From Bacillota bacterium (GTDB taxonomy: Bacteria > Bacillota > Clostridia > Lachnospirales > Lachnospiraceae), in NCBI GenBank assembly GCA_023421505.1, contig JAEZTJ010000079.1, forward strand, positions 62,001-126,000: a stretch of 64,000 bases of DNA. The letters are read 5' to 3'. Below the pieces are notes generated by a model. It searched no databases. It saw only the letters and a program-made list of their open reading frames with translations, and had not been told where the DNA came from. Below are positions 25,792 through 34,533 of the stretch, in pieces. Position numbers and translations under genes: made by a program. Positions within the stretch are counted from its first letter, which is position 1. The number at the start of each line of letters is the position of its first letter.

Positions 25792-26697
25792 ATGACGGAG
25801 AGTGTAAAGAATATCTTTGAACTTAATATTAGGCTTCTGGGGGACATGGATAAAGCCGCATATTATTTCAGAGAGCAGCAATATGATAAGGCTCTGGGCT
25901 TAATAGCCGATTCTATCGATCAGATTAAGTTTGTCATAGAAGCAATTATAAGTAACCGAGAGTATTTTAAGCTAGTAGATTCTGAATCAATGCTTGAGAT
26001 GCTGAAGGGAATATTAACTGCAAAGCAAAATGGGGACTTTGTACTTCTTGCTGATTTATTGGAGCTGCAGTTAATCAATTTTCTTATTAGTGTTCAGGAA
26101 TTGATTATCAGTAAAGAGGAAATCGCATTTGATGAAGGAAATTACAAGGAAAATATTGAGCTACTAGCAGAGCGACACATTGGATTTGCAGAAGTGTTTA
26201 GAGAACCGATCAATACGGAGGAGCTATTAAAAAGCGGCTACCGCGTAGAATTTACCTCCTGCGGGCAGATGACCTTAGCGGCTGAGAATGCTGGTGCAAA
26301 ATTCTATTTTCATACCAACAGCAGGATTAAAGCAGAGGCATTTTTGCTTGCTAGAAATTGGTACAAGGAGAATAAGAAGAGATATATCCTATATGGCTTT
26401 GGTATGGGTTATCATGTCTTTGAGTTTCTTTCTATGGCGAAAGAGGTTGAGATTGAAATCTATGAGGCGGACAAGAATGTACTTCAATTAGCCTGTGCAT
26501 TTACTGCAATGAAGGAATTGTTATTGGATAATCATATCAAATTAATATACGATCCCGATTTTGAGCTATTAAAGGAGCGTATGAATAAATTAACAGAGGA
26601 AGAGGAGCTGATTGTTCATTATCCTTCCTATAAGAATATAAGAAGTAGTGAGGGTAAGGCATTGCTTCAAACTAGCGCGCATGCCTTTTGGGCATAA
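25792..26697 (+). pseudogene. Motility-associated factor (Maf/DUF115-like), N-terminal part only
   Basis: 301 residues from ATG 25792 behind GGGGGTGAT. A helical start (MTESVKNIFELNIRLLGDMDKAAYYFREQQYDKALGLI) is followed by a Rossmann-like stretch (GYRVEFTSCGQMTLAAENAGAKFYFHTNSRIKAEAFL..., YILYGFGMGYHVFEFLS...VEIEIYEADKN) as in the N-terminal half of Maf proteins, which are usually 600 residues or more and glycosylate flagellin with nonulosonic acids. The frame ends abruptly after EGKALLQTSAHAFWA, and the following 700 bp contain no continuation, only hairpins and repeats. I read it as a gene truncated by deletion. A genuine short paralog is possible. Confidence 0.5.
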
Positions 26698-26820
26698 AAA
26701 AGTAATTTACTTGTATTATTAATGTAATAGTAGTATTCATTGTTTGTATATGGTATATCGTTTTACATGATACTTGAAACTCTGATAAAATAATGTTATC
26801 TAAAGTATCTTATAAAAGGA

Positions 26821-26938
26821 AAGAGGATGACAAATAGTTTAAGTCTTACTGAATTGACTGCCAAACCTAGAGATATTGTTGGATTTTGGTGTGTATTGCA
26901 GGGATAGAGAAGAGACTTAACTATTAGGACATCCTCTT
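26821..26938. repeat. 118-nt stem-loop of unknown nature
   Basis: AAGAGGATG (26821-26829) pairs with CATCCTCTT (26930-26938), AATAGTT (26833-26839) with AACTATT (26919-26925), and AAGTCT (26841-26846) with AGACTT (26913-26918). That makes 22 pairs with small bulges. The 66-nt loop contains a further CCAAA/TTTGG stem. Either a small structured RNA or a miniature inverted-repeat element. Confidence 0.55.
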
Positions 26939-27249
26939 ATGTATATGGTCTATCTTTTTAAATATTACATATAATAATTGTTGATTAGTATGAATTATTG
27001 AAAGGCAGAATTCATACTTGGAAGTTTGCGCCTGCGTAATCCTCGGAACAAACTTATTCAAAAGACAGGCATGCTATGTTAGTGACATATAAATTATTAT
27101 TGGAGCATATTTGAATACAAAGCACATAACCTGCAAATATTGCATACACAAGGAGTAATATTAAGAAATAAAAGACTATATCTATATATTAGGATCGGGG
27201 TGTCAAATGACGAATCTAATTTTATATACCCTCTAACCTTATTAGAGGA

Positions 27250-27319
27250 TTGTGAAACCATATAGATTATTAATCGTATACACATTAGATGCAAAAGTTA
27301 ATGTTAACGAGTTTCGCAA
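27250..27319 (-). repeat. Palindromic dispersed element (TGTATAC family), inverted copy
   Basis: TTGTGAAAC (27250-27258) and GTTTCGCAA (27311-27319) are near-exact inverted ends. Read on the minus strand the inside is GTGTATACGATTAATAA, as in the other copies. Confidence 0.6.
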
Positions 27320-27352
27320 ATTTCTAAGAATGAATTAACACAGGGAGGTTAG

Positions 27353-27447
27353 GTTGAAAAGAAGTACATTTTTCAACCGACAAAAAGCACTAAGCGTGCT
27401 TTTCGCTCAGTATTTATATGCCGCTTAAGCGGCAGATGGAGGTTTTT
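27353..27447 (+). repeat. Triple-hairpin leader of lspA (leader family)
   Basis: Three consecutive stems: GTTGAAAA/TTTTCAAC (27353-27360, 27370-27377); AAAAGCAC/GTGCTTTT (27383-27390, 27396-27403); and the perfect 14-bp palindrome GCCGCTTAAGCGGC (27420-27433). AGATGGAGG and the lspA start follow. The preceding GGAGGTTAGGTTGAAAA matches the junction between the tandem copies at 7.6 kb. Confidence 0.65.
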
Positions 27448-27939
27448 ATGATTTATATTTTGATTGCAATTTTGATTGCTTTTACGGAGTACTTAATAAA
27501 GAATTATATCGAAGCCAAAATTCAAAAAGGTGTAAAATATGATATATTAAACGGCAAGATAACGATTAATAAGCTGTATAACAAAGGTGCCTTTTTTAAT
27601 CTTCTGGAAAATAAAAAGGAGATAGTAAAGACCATATCCTGTACCTTTCTTGGTCTGTTACTTCTCCTCTTTGCGATTACCCTTCCGAAGAAGGGTAATA
27701 AATTAATGAAGTTAGGCTTGTCTCTTATTCTGGGAGGTGCAATCAGCAATGTATCCGATCGATGTATGCGCGGATATGTGGTTGACTACTTCAGTATTAA
27801 CAGTAAAAGGTTTAAGAAGTTAAAGAATATCGTGTTTAACCTTGCCGATATGGCTATCTTCTTAGGAGGTTTACTAGTTATACTATCCTCAATTTTTTCT
27901 GCTATAATCGAGCGCTGCACCAACAAAGCCGCGGAATAA
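27448..27939 (+). CDS. lspA: Signal peptidase II (lipoprotein signal peptidase)
   Basis: 163 residues from ATG 27448, 5 nt after TGGAGG. Four membrane helices are visible. The two catalytic aspartates are in ISNVSDRCMRGYVVDYF (NxxDR) and FNLADMAIFLGG (FNxAD), both complete. It cleaves the signal peptide of prolipoproteins after diacylglycerol transfer; the sugar-binding lipoprotein at 33.1 kb is a candidate substrate. The last 51 bases overlap the 3' end of pyrG on the other strand, so the two genes converge and share coding sequence. Confidence 0.92.
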   Translation: MIYILIAILIAFTEYLIKNYIEAKIQKGVKYDILNGKITINKLYNKGAFFNLLENKKEIVKTISCTFLGLLLLLFAITLPKKGNKLMKLGLSLILGGAISNVSDRCMRGYVVDYFSINSKRFKKLKNIVFNLADMAIFLGGLLVILSSIFSAIIERCTNKAAE

Positions 27940-29499
27940 TGGATGTGGCTTATTCGGTCTTGATTTAAATTCCGGATGGGCCTGTGTTCCTAAGAACCAA
28001 GGGTGATCCTCAAGCTCAATCATTTCAACGATACGGCCATCCGGTGAGAGACCGGAAAGCTTCATGTTGTTTTTGATGAAATCATTACGATAAAAGTTAT
28101 TTACTTCATAACGATGACGGTGTCTTTCATGGATTGTCTTATCTCCATATAAACCATATGCTTTACTGTTTTCATCAAGCACGCAGGGATAGGAACCAAG
28201 TCTTAAGGTACCGCCGATATCTTCGATGCCATCCTGCTCCGGCATCAAATGGATGATCGGATGATTGGTGGAAGGATCTAATTCTACACTGTGTGCATCC
28301 TGATAGCCAAGTACGTTACGCGCAAATTCTACCAGTGCCAGCTGCATGCCTAGACATAATCCTAAGAAGGGGATTTTGTTTTCACGGGCATAGTGGATGG
28401 CATTAATTTTACCCTCAATTCCACGATCACCAAAACCACCCGGTACAACAATACCGCTGACATCACTAAGAAGCTCTGCGGTGTTTTCCTTTGTAACCGT
28501 CTCAGAAGGAATCCATTTGATATTAATGGAAGAGTGATGTGCTACTGCACCGTGCTTTAAGGATTCAACAACACTGATATAAGCATCATGAAGCTGAGTG
28601 TACTTACCAACTAGTGCTACGGTTACTTCAGCCTTCGGGTTCTTTAAAGCTTGTACCATCTCTTCCCAATCAGAAAGATTGGGGGTAGGACAAGGCAGAT
28701 TAAGACTGGATAGAGTTACATCTGCAAGATGTTCCTTCTCAAGTGCCAATGGAGCCTCATACAGAGTATCTACATCTAAGTTTTGCAATACATTCGTGCT
28801 CGGAACATTACAAAAGAGGGCAATCTTATCCTTGATTCCGTTTTCTAATGGAAGCTCAGTTCTGCATACTATGATATCAGGACGGATTCCCATGCTTTGA
28901 AGCTCTTTTACACTTGCTTGCGTGGGCTTAGTCTTCATCTCACCTGAGGCCTTCAGATAAGGGATTAAAGTAACGTGGATTAAAGCGACGTTATGATCAC
29001 CGATTTCCTGACGAAACTGACGAATTGCTTCTAAGAATGGCTGACTTTCAATATCTCCAACGGTACCACCAACCTCTATAATGGCAATATGGGTATCGTT
29101 ACTCTGCTCATTTCTATAAAAACGGCTTTTTATTTCATTGGTAATGTGAGGAATAACCTGTACCGTTCCTCCACCAAAATCACCGCGTCTTTCCTTGGAT
29201 AATACCGACCAATAGATTTTACCGGTAGTTACATTGGACATTTTATTCAGGCTTTCATCGATAAACCTTTCATAATGTCCTAAATCGAGATCTGTCTCGG
29301 CTCCATCATCTGTCACAAATACTTCACCATGCTGGATGGGATTCATAGTACCTGGGTCAATATTGATATAGGGGTCAAATTTTTGCATCGTTACATGGTA
29401 GCCGCGTGCTTTTAACAATCGTCCGAGAGAAGCTGCGGTAATACCCTTTCCCAAACCCGATACCACACCGCCGGTTACAAATACATATTTAACAGCCAT
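27889..29499 (-). CDS. pyrG: CTP synthase
   Basis: 536 residues, minus strand. The N-terminal synthetase (KYVFVTGGVVSGLGKGITAASLGRLLKARG, residues 3-32; DPYINIDPGTMNPIQHGEVFVTDDGAETDLDLGHYERF) binds ATP, UTP and CTP. The C-terminal glutaminase has PGGFGDRG, the cysteine nucleophile in LGLCLGMQLALVEFARN, and the HPEF motif near the end. It amidates UTP to CTP using glutamine. Standard length. GGAGGAGA precedes ATG. Its leader (29500-29740) has a strong promoter, a possible pseudoknot and a terminator, so expression is probably attenuated. The 3' end overlaps lspA by 51 bp. Confidence 0.96.
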   Translation of the reverse strand: MAVKYVFVTGGVVSGLGKGITAASLGRLLKARGYHVTMQKFDPYINIDPGTMNPIQHGEVFVTDDGAETDLDLGHYERFIDESLNKMSNVTTGKIYWSVLSKERRGDFGGGTVQVIPHITNEIKSRFYRNEQSNDTHIAIIEVGGTVGDIESQPFLEAIRQFRQEIGDHNVALIHVTLIPYLKASGEMKTKPTQASVKELQSMGIRPDIIVCRTELPLENGIKDKIALFCNVPSTNVLQNLDVDTLYEAPLALEKEHLADVTLSSLNLPCPTPNLSDWEEMVQALKNPKAEVTVALVGKYTQLHDAYISVVESLKHGAVAHHSSINIKWIPSETVTKENTAELLSDVSGIVVPGGFGDRGIEGKINAIHYARENKIPFLGLCLGMQLALVEFARNVLGYQDAHSVELDPSTNHPIIHLMPEQDGIEDIGGTLRLGSYPCVLDENSKAYGLYGDKTIHERHRHRYEVNNFYRNDFIKNNMKLSGLSPDGRIVEMIELEDHPWFLGTQAHPEFKSRPNKPHPLFRGFVGAALDYSRKN

Positions 29500-29610
29500 T
29501 CATTCTCCTCCTTTTATAATTATGACAACTGGTTCGTTACGCAGTTCGCCCTATTAATGATTATGAAAATAGTATAAAGTTACCAAAACTATTTTTGGTA
29601 TTTAAGCAAT

Positions 29611-29720
29611 AAAAAAAGCCATCAACCTGGTCGAGTGGAAGGTTTAAGGCAAAGTTGATATAACTAGCCGGTTGACCCACGAAGTGGATCTTAAACCAGT
29701 TTCCGGCTCCCTTGCTGGTA
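29611..29720 (-). promoter_or_regulatory. Structured pyrG leader with possible pseudoknot and attenuator
   Basis: Read on the minus strand: ACCAG (29715-29719) can pair with CTGGT (29695-29699), while AGCCGG in that loop (29703-29708) pairs with CCGGCT (29666-29671), an H-type pseudoknot enclosing the hairpin GATCCAC/GTGGGTC (29684-29690, 29674-29680). Downstream ATCAAC (29654-29659) and GTTGAT (29621-29626) form a terminator followed by a T-run (29611-29617, A7 on the plus strand). GGTTTAAG in the aptamer-like part (29690-29697) is exactly complementary to CTTAAACC in the terminator loop (29641-29648), so alternative folds compete. Confidence 0.6.
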
Positions 29721-29740
29721 TGATGTACAATTTCTGCTAT

Positions 29741-29769
29741 AGTATACTACACTCGATATAAGAAGTCAA
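29741..29769 (-). promoter_or_regulatory. Sigma-A promoter for the pyrG leader
   Basis: On the minus strand TTGACT (29764-29769), 17-nt spacer, TATACT (29741-29746). Transcription would start near 29734 and run through the structured leader into pyrG. Confidence 0.85.
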
Positions 29770-29843
29770 TTGTAACAAAAAAAATCCGCGTAGAATTTTG
29801 CCGGAATTTAAACCGTTTTTTTGGTAAGAATTTTGAAGTATTC

Positions 29844-29877
29844 GGGCAATTACAAAAACGATCCATTGTAATTGCCC
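29844..29877. repeat. Perfect inverted repeat between pyrG leader and GH43
   Basis: GGGCAATTACAA (29844-29855) and TTGTAATTGCCC (29866-29877), loop 10 nt. No T-run on either side. The ends resemble the CAATTACGAAAC termini of the palindromic TGTATAC family, so it may be a minimal derivative or a stabilising 3' hairpin for GH43. Confidence 0.55.
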
Positions 29878-29937
29878 AATTCCCATAGTTAAATATTGCT
29901 TTGGAAAACACAGTACCTAGGAGCTTTTATACTAATG

Positions 29938-31470
29938 TTATCCCTCGGTATAGGAAAACCAATCAAAGTATGCAATTGCCGGGTCATCTTGCTGACTGGC
30001 TACTACATACATACCACAGTAGACTCCAACAAAATCTGAATTTGTTGCTTCGGTAGAAAGGTGCTTGGTATAAGTATAACCAAGATTATGATAGGTTTTA
30101 CCATCTAAACTGTAATTAAAATAATATTTTGCAGGTATGGCTGCAATTTCTAAGTAGATACGGTTGCCATTTAGCGAATAGTCCTCAAGTAGTACTAGAT
30201 CCGTAATTACCTGAAGGTCTGCTACATTTTTTCTGATAAAAAGGATGTTCTTACCCTCCTGCAGCCTTACACCAAGCTCAAAATGATGTTCGTTATCATA
30301 AAAGATGCTAAGGCCTGCTTCATCATTAGTATTAATAGGAAGGAATTCCATCATAGTACGGAAGGTACAATCAAATTCCTGCTGTCTTCTGGCAAGAAAG
30401 GTCGGGGAGGATAGTTCGTTTAAGGTGATATTACTTCCAATTAATTGTAACCAACCGGGACGTGCGGTGAGACTGTACTTACTATTGATAAAATCTCTTA
30501 AATAATTCCACTGATAATTAAGGGTATCAGAATTAAAATCATCAAAGGTATCAGTAATAAGAGGAGCGGCAGCCAGGTCAATCAGCGGACCTTCCATTTG
30601 TGTATATACATGACCGTCACTTCCGAAATGAGGCCAGTCCTCTTCATCCCAGGTCAGGGGCACTAGAATAGTCTCTCTTCCAAGGTGATGGAAATAATGA
30701 GGCAGTGTTCTTATGCAAAGTGCTGCAATCCACCAATTGCCATTCTTATCGGTAAAATAATCAGCATGTCCTATTGCTTGAAGAATATTACTTGCCTCCT
30801 CACGATTGGTTAGTACGGGGTTATATGGACAAGCTTCATAGGGGCCCCAGATATTTTTGCTTCTGGCAAGTGTTATCATATGGCCTTCTCTGGTACCGCC
30901 TTCCGCGATATTAAGATAATAATAATTATTTCTTCTAAATAGATGAGGGCCCTCCGGATCACGTCCGCCGGTTCCTCTCCAGATTAATTTGGGAGGATCT
31001 AAAAGCTTCCCTGTAGCAACATCAATTTTAGCCAGAAAGATACCCATACCAGACGCATCAGATTTTGTAATCTGAATATAAGCGGTATCATCTTCATCGA
31101 AAAAGAGAGAGGGATCATAGCCGTCTGTATCTACCAGAAGCGGATCTGACCAGCTTTGTTTCATATCCTTCGTGGTAACAATAAAGGTTCCGATACCAAT
31201 ATTGGTTGTTATCATATAGAAAGTACCCTTATGATAGCGAAGCGTTGGAGCGAAAATACCACAGGAACAAGGCACATTGCGGATATCAATCTGAGAAGCT
31301 TTTGTAAGGCAATAGCCGATAGGTTCCCAGTGAATTAAATCCTTACTCTGATGAATGGGTACTCCCGGCAGGTACTCAAAACTGCTGTTCACTAGATAAT
31401 AAGTATCTTCAACTCTGATGAGGCTGGGATCAGGATAAAAGCCTTTAAGAATGGGATTAGTATATTTCAC
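29938..31470 (-). CDS. Glycoside hydrolase family 43 (beta-xylosidase / arabinofuranosidase)
   Basis: 510 residues, minus strand, no signal peptide, so intracellular. The five-bladed GH43 propeller occupies residues 1-310: NPILKGFYPDPSLIRVEDTYYLVNSSFEYLPGVPIHQSKDLIHWEPIG holds the catalytic base aspartate, YDPSLFFDEDDTAYIQ the pKa-modulating aspartate, and GRDPEGPHLFRRNNYYYLN the acid glutamate. The C-terminal 200 residues form the concanavalin-like domain that closes the active site in xylosidases of this subgroup. It should release xylose or arabinose from imported oligosaccharides. Divergent from the deacetylase gene and near the xylan-type transporter and GH3. Confidence 0.9.
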   Translation of the reverse strand: MKYTNPILKGFYPDPSLIRVEDTYYLVNSSFEYLPGVPIHQSKDLIHWEPIGYCLTKASQIDIRNVPCSCGIFAPTLRYHKGTFYMITTNIGIGTFIVTTKDMKQSWSDPLLVDTDGYDPSLFFDEDDTAYIQITKSDASGMGIFLAKIDVATGKLLDPPKLIWRGTGGRDPEGPHLFRRNNYYYLNIAEGGTREGHMITLARSKNIWGPYEACPYNPVLTNREEASNILQAIGHADYFTDKNGNWWIAALCIRTLPHYFHHLGRETILVPLTWDEEDWPHFGSDGHVYTQMEGPLIDLAAAPLITDTFDDFNSDTLNYQWNYLRDFINSKYSLTARPGWLQLIGSNITLNELSSPTFLARRQQEFDCTFRTMMEFLPINTNDEAGLSIFYDNEHHFELGVRLQEGKNILFIRKNVADLQVITDLVLLEDYSLNGNRIYLEIAAIPAKYYFNYSLDGKTYHNLGYTYTKHLSTEATNSDFVGVYCGMYVVASQQDDPAIAYFDWFSYTEG

Positions 31471-31579
31471 TTAGATTTCCTCCATTTACTTGTAAATATG
31501 TTATATATGGTATAAAATAATCTTAGTATTTAAACCTAGAAAAAGCAACTAATTCATATCAAACAACAAATATTTTAGG

Positions 31580-31640
31580 CAATTACGAAACACATCAACT
31601 GCTGTGTATACAATATAAATAACAATATAGTTTTGCAATT
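31580..31640. repeat. Palindromic dispersed element (TGTATAC family), copy
   Basis: AATTACGAAAC (31581-31591) and GTTTTGCAATT (31630-31640) are imperfect inverted ends around GCTGTGTATACAATATAAAT. It lies in the divergent region between GH43 and the deacetylase gene. Confidence 0.55.
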
Positions 31641-31732
31641 ATCTTACAAATATTTATACAAAAGGAGTAGCTGCAAAAGCTGCAGAAGATGAATTAAGTT
31701 GTTAGAAATTACTTGAAAAGGAGCAGACGAAT

Positions 31733-32548
31733 ATGAAAATACTATATCCTGAGGGGAAAACAAAAGCTTTAACATTTAGTTATGATGATAACCAGATATT
31801 CGACAGAAGATTAGTTGAAATCTTAAATTATTACGGGTTGAAAGGGACTTTCCATGTGAATGCCGGCAGGGTCAATGCTACAAAAGATTTAAATGAATTT
31901 ATTGATTGGGAAGAGCTGCCTCTATTATATCAAGGTCATGAGGTATCCTGCCATTGTCTTAACCATCCTTATCTGCCGCGTCTTCCAAAGGGCCAAATGC
32001 TGTATGAGATAACAGAAGATAAAAGGCAATTAGAGAATGCTGTACAGTACCCGGTAAGAGGAATGTCCTACCCCTTTGGAGAATATTCTGAGGAGGTTAT
32101 TGATGTGATGGAAGCTGCAGGTATGGAGTATTCCAGAACAGTGGAGAGCACAAATTCCTTTATCTGGCCGGCAGAGTTTATGAAATGGCATCCAACCTGT
32201 CATCATAATGCAGCATTTCATAATGATAAGCTTTTAGACCGCTTTATCAATGCCTCACCTTATTCCTATCTGCCGTTGTTTTACATATGGGGGCATAGCT
32301 ATGAATTTGATCGTGAGAATACCTGGGGTGAGATGGAAGAGCTTTGCAAACAATTATCTGGCCATCAGGATGTTTGGTATGCAACTAATATTCAGATTAA
32401 GGATTATATCTGTGCCGTACGCAGTCTGGTATATAGCGCTGATCAAACAACGATATACAATCCGACAGCTGTCACTATCTATGTGGAGCATAATGCTTCC
32501 CTATATACCATACAACCGGGAGAAACCTTTTATATATTTCATAGATAA
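31733..32548 (+). CDS. Polysaccharide deacetylase family protein
   Basis: 271 residues from ATG 31733 (AAAGGAG upstream). NodB-type fold: ALTFSYDDNQIFDRRLVEILNYYGLKGTFHVNAG carries the paired aspartates of motif 1, HEVSCHCLNHPYL the metal-binding H-x3-H, VRGMSYPFGEYSEE motif 3, and PLFYIWGHSYEF a late histidine motif. No signal peptide, so cytosolic. By location it probably removes acetyl groups from imported xylo-oligosaccharides before GH43 and GH3 act. The C-terminal 40 residues form a short beta-rich extension. Confidence 0.85.
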   Translation: MKILYPEGKTKALTFSYDDNQIFDRRLVEILNYYGLKGTFHVNAGRVNATKDLNEFIDWEELPLLYQGHEVSCHCLNHPYLPRLPKGQMLYEITEDKRQLENAVQYPVRGMSYPFGEYSEEVIDVMEAAGMEYSRTVESTNSFIWPAEFMKWHPTCHHNAAFHNDKLLDRFINASPYSYLPLFYIWGHSYEFDRENTWGEMEELCKQLSGHQDVWYATNIQIKDYICAVRSLVYSADQTTIYNPTAVTIYVEHNASLYTIQPGETFYIFHR

Positions 32549-33076
32549 GGACGTATATAATAAGGCTTCACATGACAAAAGTATTATATTATAAAAGCAT
32601 TATATTACAATAGCATCATATTACAAAAGCTATAATTAAAGCTAAAAGGTCACTTGTAATCTATGATTTTAAAGATCCTCAACCTATATTATATAGATTG
32701 AGGGTCTTTTTATTATGGCTTTCAATGCTATTCTGGTAAACTAAAGCTTTTGGTGAGTATTCAACTTTTACATTTTGTAAAAACACAAAGTTCTTAAATT
32801 TGCCATTAATCAGTTAATTTATTATAAGATAAAAAATTTTAAGAATAGAGTAAGTTAAAAATATATAAGTTTATTATTTTATTGGATATACATATTTTGT
32901 AAAATGCATTTATGCTGAAATTAATCATGTATATAAAAAGTACAGATCGGCAATAATGATAACAGCAATAATTAGGTGCTAAGAAGCAATATATGGATGC
33001 CTTTGTTAAAGTAAAAGCATAGCAATGTGACATGAATAACACCGAGCTAAATCATTTACAAGGAGGAAGGTAGATT
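32549..33076. other. AT-rich intergenic region with terminator
   Basis: 530 bp between the deacetylase and the sugar-binding protein. It starts with a terminator (32672-32711). The rest is AT-rich with no coding signal and no promoter I could identify with confidence. The transporter operon should start here. Confidence 0.5.
32672..32711 (+). terminator. Intrinsic terminator after the deacetylase gene
   Basis: AAGATCCTCAA (32672-32682) pairs with TTGAGGGTCTT (32698-32708), with an inner CTATA/TATAG stem and a T-run to 32711. Confidence 0.9.
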
Positions 33077-34447
33077 ATGAAAATAAAAAAAATTATTGCA
33101 GTATTAATTACTGTGATAATAACAGCAGGTTTACTTGCAGGATGTGGGGAAAAGAAATCATCTAATAACAATTCATCCAATGACATCACTTCATCAAATG
33201 ATATCACTAAGACAGGCGATACAGCTAATAACGGTAAAGTTCAAGAGATTAAATGGATGTTCTGGGATGACTTGAATGCAACAGAAGACTTGATTTCCAA
33301 AGGATATGCACAGGTTATAGACAGATTTAATGAACAATATAAAGGAAAGTATCATGTAACTCCTATTACAACAAATCTTGAAGAGTACGATACAAAATTA
33401 AATGCGTTAATCGCAGCAAAGGATACACCCGATGTATTTATCTGTAATCCCGGCCCGAACTTAACACAGTATGTTGAGGCAGGAGTAGCAGCAGATCTTA
33501 CAGATATTCTAAACAACAAAGAAAAAGCCTGGTATGATACCTTTACAGAAGGTATTTTCGAAAGAATGACTTATGATGGCAAAATTTATGCAGTACCTAC
33601 CTGTTTTGCAGCAGCTCTTGTATTCTATAATACAGAATTATTTGATAAAGCTGGTGCTAAAGTTCCTACCAATTTTACAGAGTGGATTGATACCTGTAAG
33701 AAGCTTCAGGATGCAGGAATTACACCGATTACTGTATCAGCTGGTACTTCCTGGTGTTTATCTATGATTGCTGGCTACCTTTGCGACAGAGCAGGCGGAC
33801 CGGATAACTTAAAGGGTGCTAATGAAGGTACAGTAGAATGGACTAGTGAATCCTTTATCAATGCAGGTAACAAACTTGTAGAATTATCTAAGTACTTCCA
33901 GTCAACCGCAGCCGGTGATTCCAATGACCAGGCTACAGCTAATTTTTATAACGAAGAAGCAGCTATGTTAGTTCAGGGTTCCTGGGTAATTGGACAGATG
34001 AACGGTAATAATCCCGCTATTCAGGATAAATGTGGTGTATTTAGCTTCCCTGCTATCGAAGGCGGAGCAGATCCGAACCGTATGATCGTTAAGACGGATA
34101 ACCTTGTTATGAGCTCAACAACAAAGAATCAAGAAGCATGTTTAGCACTTATGAAAAGCTTTACTGATGAAACTGCTCAGAAATATACAGCTGAGGTTGG
34201 TGGTAAGATTCCGGTTATCGATGTTACCTATGACGAAGCGAAAGCTCCGAAGCAGTTGAAATATGTAATGGAGATTTTATCAAAATCTACAGGTACTTTA
34301 GGCTTCTATAATGAGTCCCTTGTATCCGTAGAAGCAGGCGACGTATTTGATAATGCTATGGTTGATTTGTTCTTAGGCAGCTTGACTACAGAACAGGCTT
34401 TTCAACAGGTTCAGGATTTCTATAAGGAAAACGTTTATAACAAGTAA
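33077..34447 (+). CDS. Sugar ABC transporter substrate-binding lipoprotein
   Basis: 456 residues. Lipoprotein signal MKIKKIIAVLITVIITAGLLAGC (Cys23 in the LAGC box), then a Ser/Asn-rich linker. The family-1 extracellular solute-binding fold follows: EIKWMFWDDLNATEDLISKGYAQVIDRFNEQYKGKYHVTPI, ALIAAKDTPDVFICNPG, IYAVPTCFAAALVFYNTELFDKAGAKVPTNFTEWIDTCKKLQDAGITPI. It captures oligosaccharides outside the cell, and neighbouring xylosidase genes suggest xylo-oligosaccharides. AGGAGGAAGG before ATG 33077. First gene of the transporter unit, separated from the permeases by a hairpin. Confidence 0.93.
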   Translation: MKIKKIIAVLITVIITAGLLAGCGEKKSSNNNSSNDITSSNDITKTGDTANNGKVQEIKWMFWDDLNATEDLISKGYAQVIDRFNEQYKGKYHVTPITTNLEEYDTKLNALIAAKDTPDVFICNPGPNLTQYVEAGVAADLTDILNNKEKAWYDTFTEGIFERMTYDGKIYAVPTCFAAALVFYNTELFDKAGAKVPTNFTEWIDTCKKLQDAGITPITVSAGTSWCLSMIAGYLCDRAGGPDNLKGANEGTVEWTSESFINAGNKLVELSKYFQSTAAGDSNDQATANFYNEEAAMLVQGSWVIGQMNGNNPAIQDKCGVFSFPAIEGGADPNRMIVKTDNLVMSSTTKNQEACLALMKSFTDETAQKYTAEVGGKIPVIDVTYDEAKAPKQLKYVMEILSKSTGTLGFYNESLVSVEAGDVFDNAMVDLFLGSLTTEQAFQQVQDFYKENVYNK

Positions 34448-34474
34448 TTAAGATTTTTATAATGATTATTTTGA

Positions 34475-34504
34475 ATACGGGATTGGTGCATACCGGTCCC
34501 GTAT
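34475..34504 (+). promoter_or_regulatory. Intercistronic hairpin between binding protein and permease genes
   Basis: ATACGGGA (34475-34482) pairs with TCCCGTAT (34497-34504), with an inner GGT/ACC pair. No long T-run follows. Such hairpins commonly stabilise the upstream message or allow partial termination, so that the binding protein is made in excess. Confidence 0.65.
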
Positions 34505-34533
34505 CTTATTGAATTAGCCAGGGAGGTAACCTT

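Larger units (their letters stand above)
26698..27447. other. Repeat-filled intergenic region
   Basis: About 750 bp with no supported gene. It contains a long stem-loop (26821-26938), an inverted member of the TGTATAC palindromic family (27250-27319), and a triple-hairpin leader ending at lspA (27353-27450). The abundance of repeats next to a truncated gene suggests past rearrangement. Confidence 0.6.

Noticed and set aside
29611..29720. Resemblance of the pyrG leader to c-di-GMP-II riboswitches (GGTTTAA ... CAACCG blocks and a pseudoknot).
   Set aside because: The stretch between the GGAAAC and GGTTTAA blocks is about ten bases shorter than I recall for that class, and the gene is pyrG, not a motility or adhesion gene. 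I therefore call it only a structured leader.
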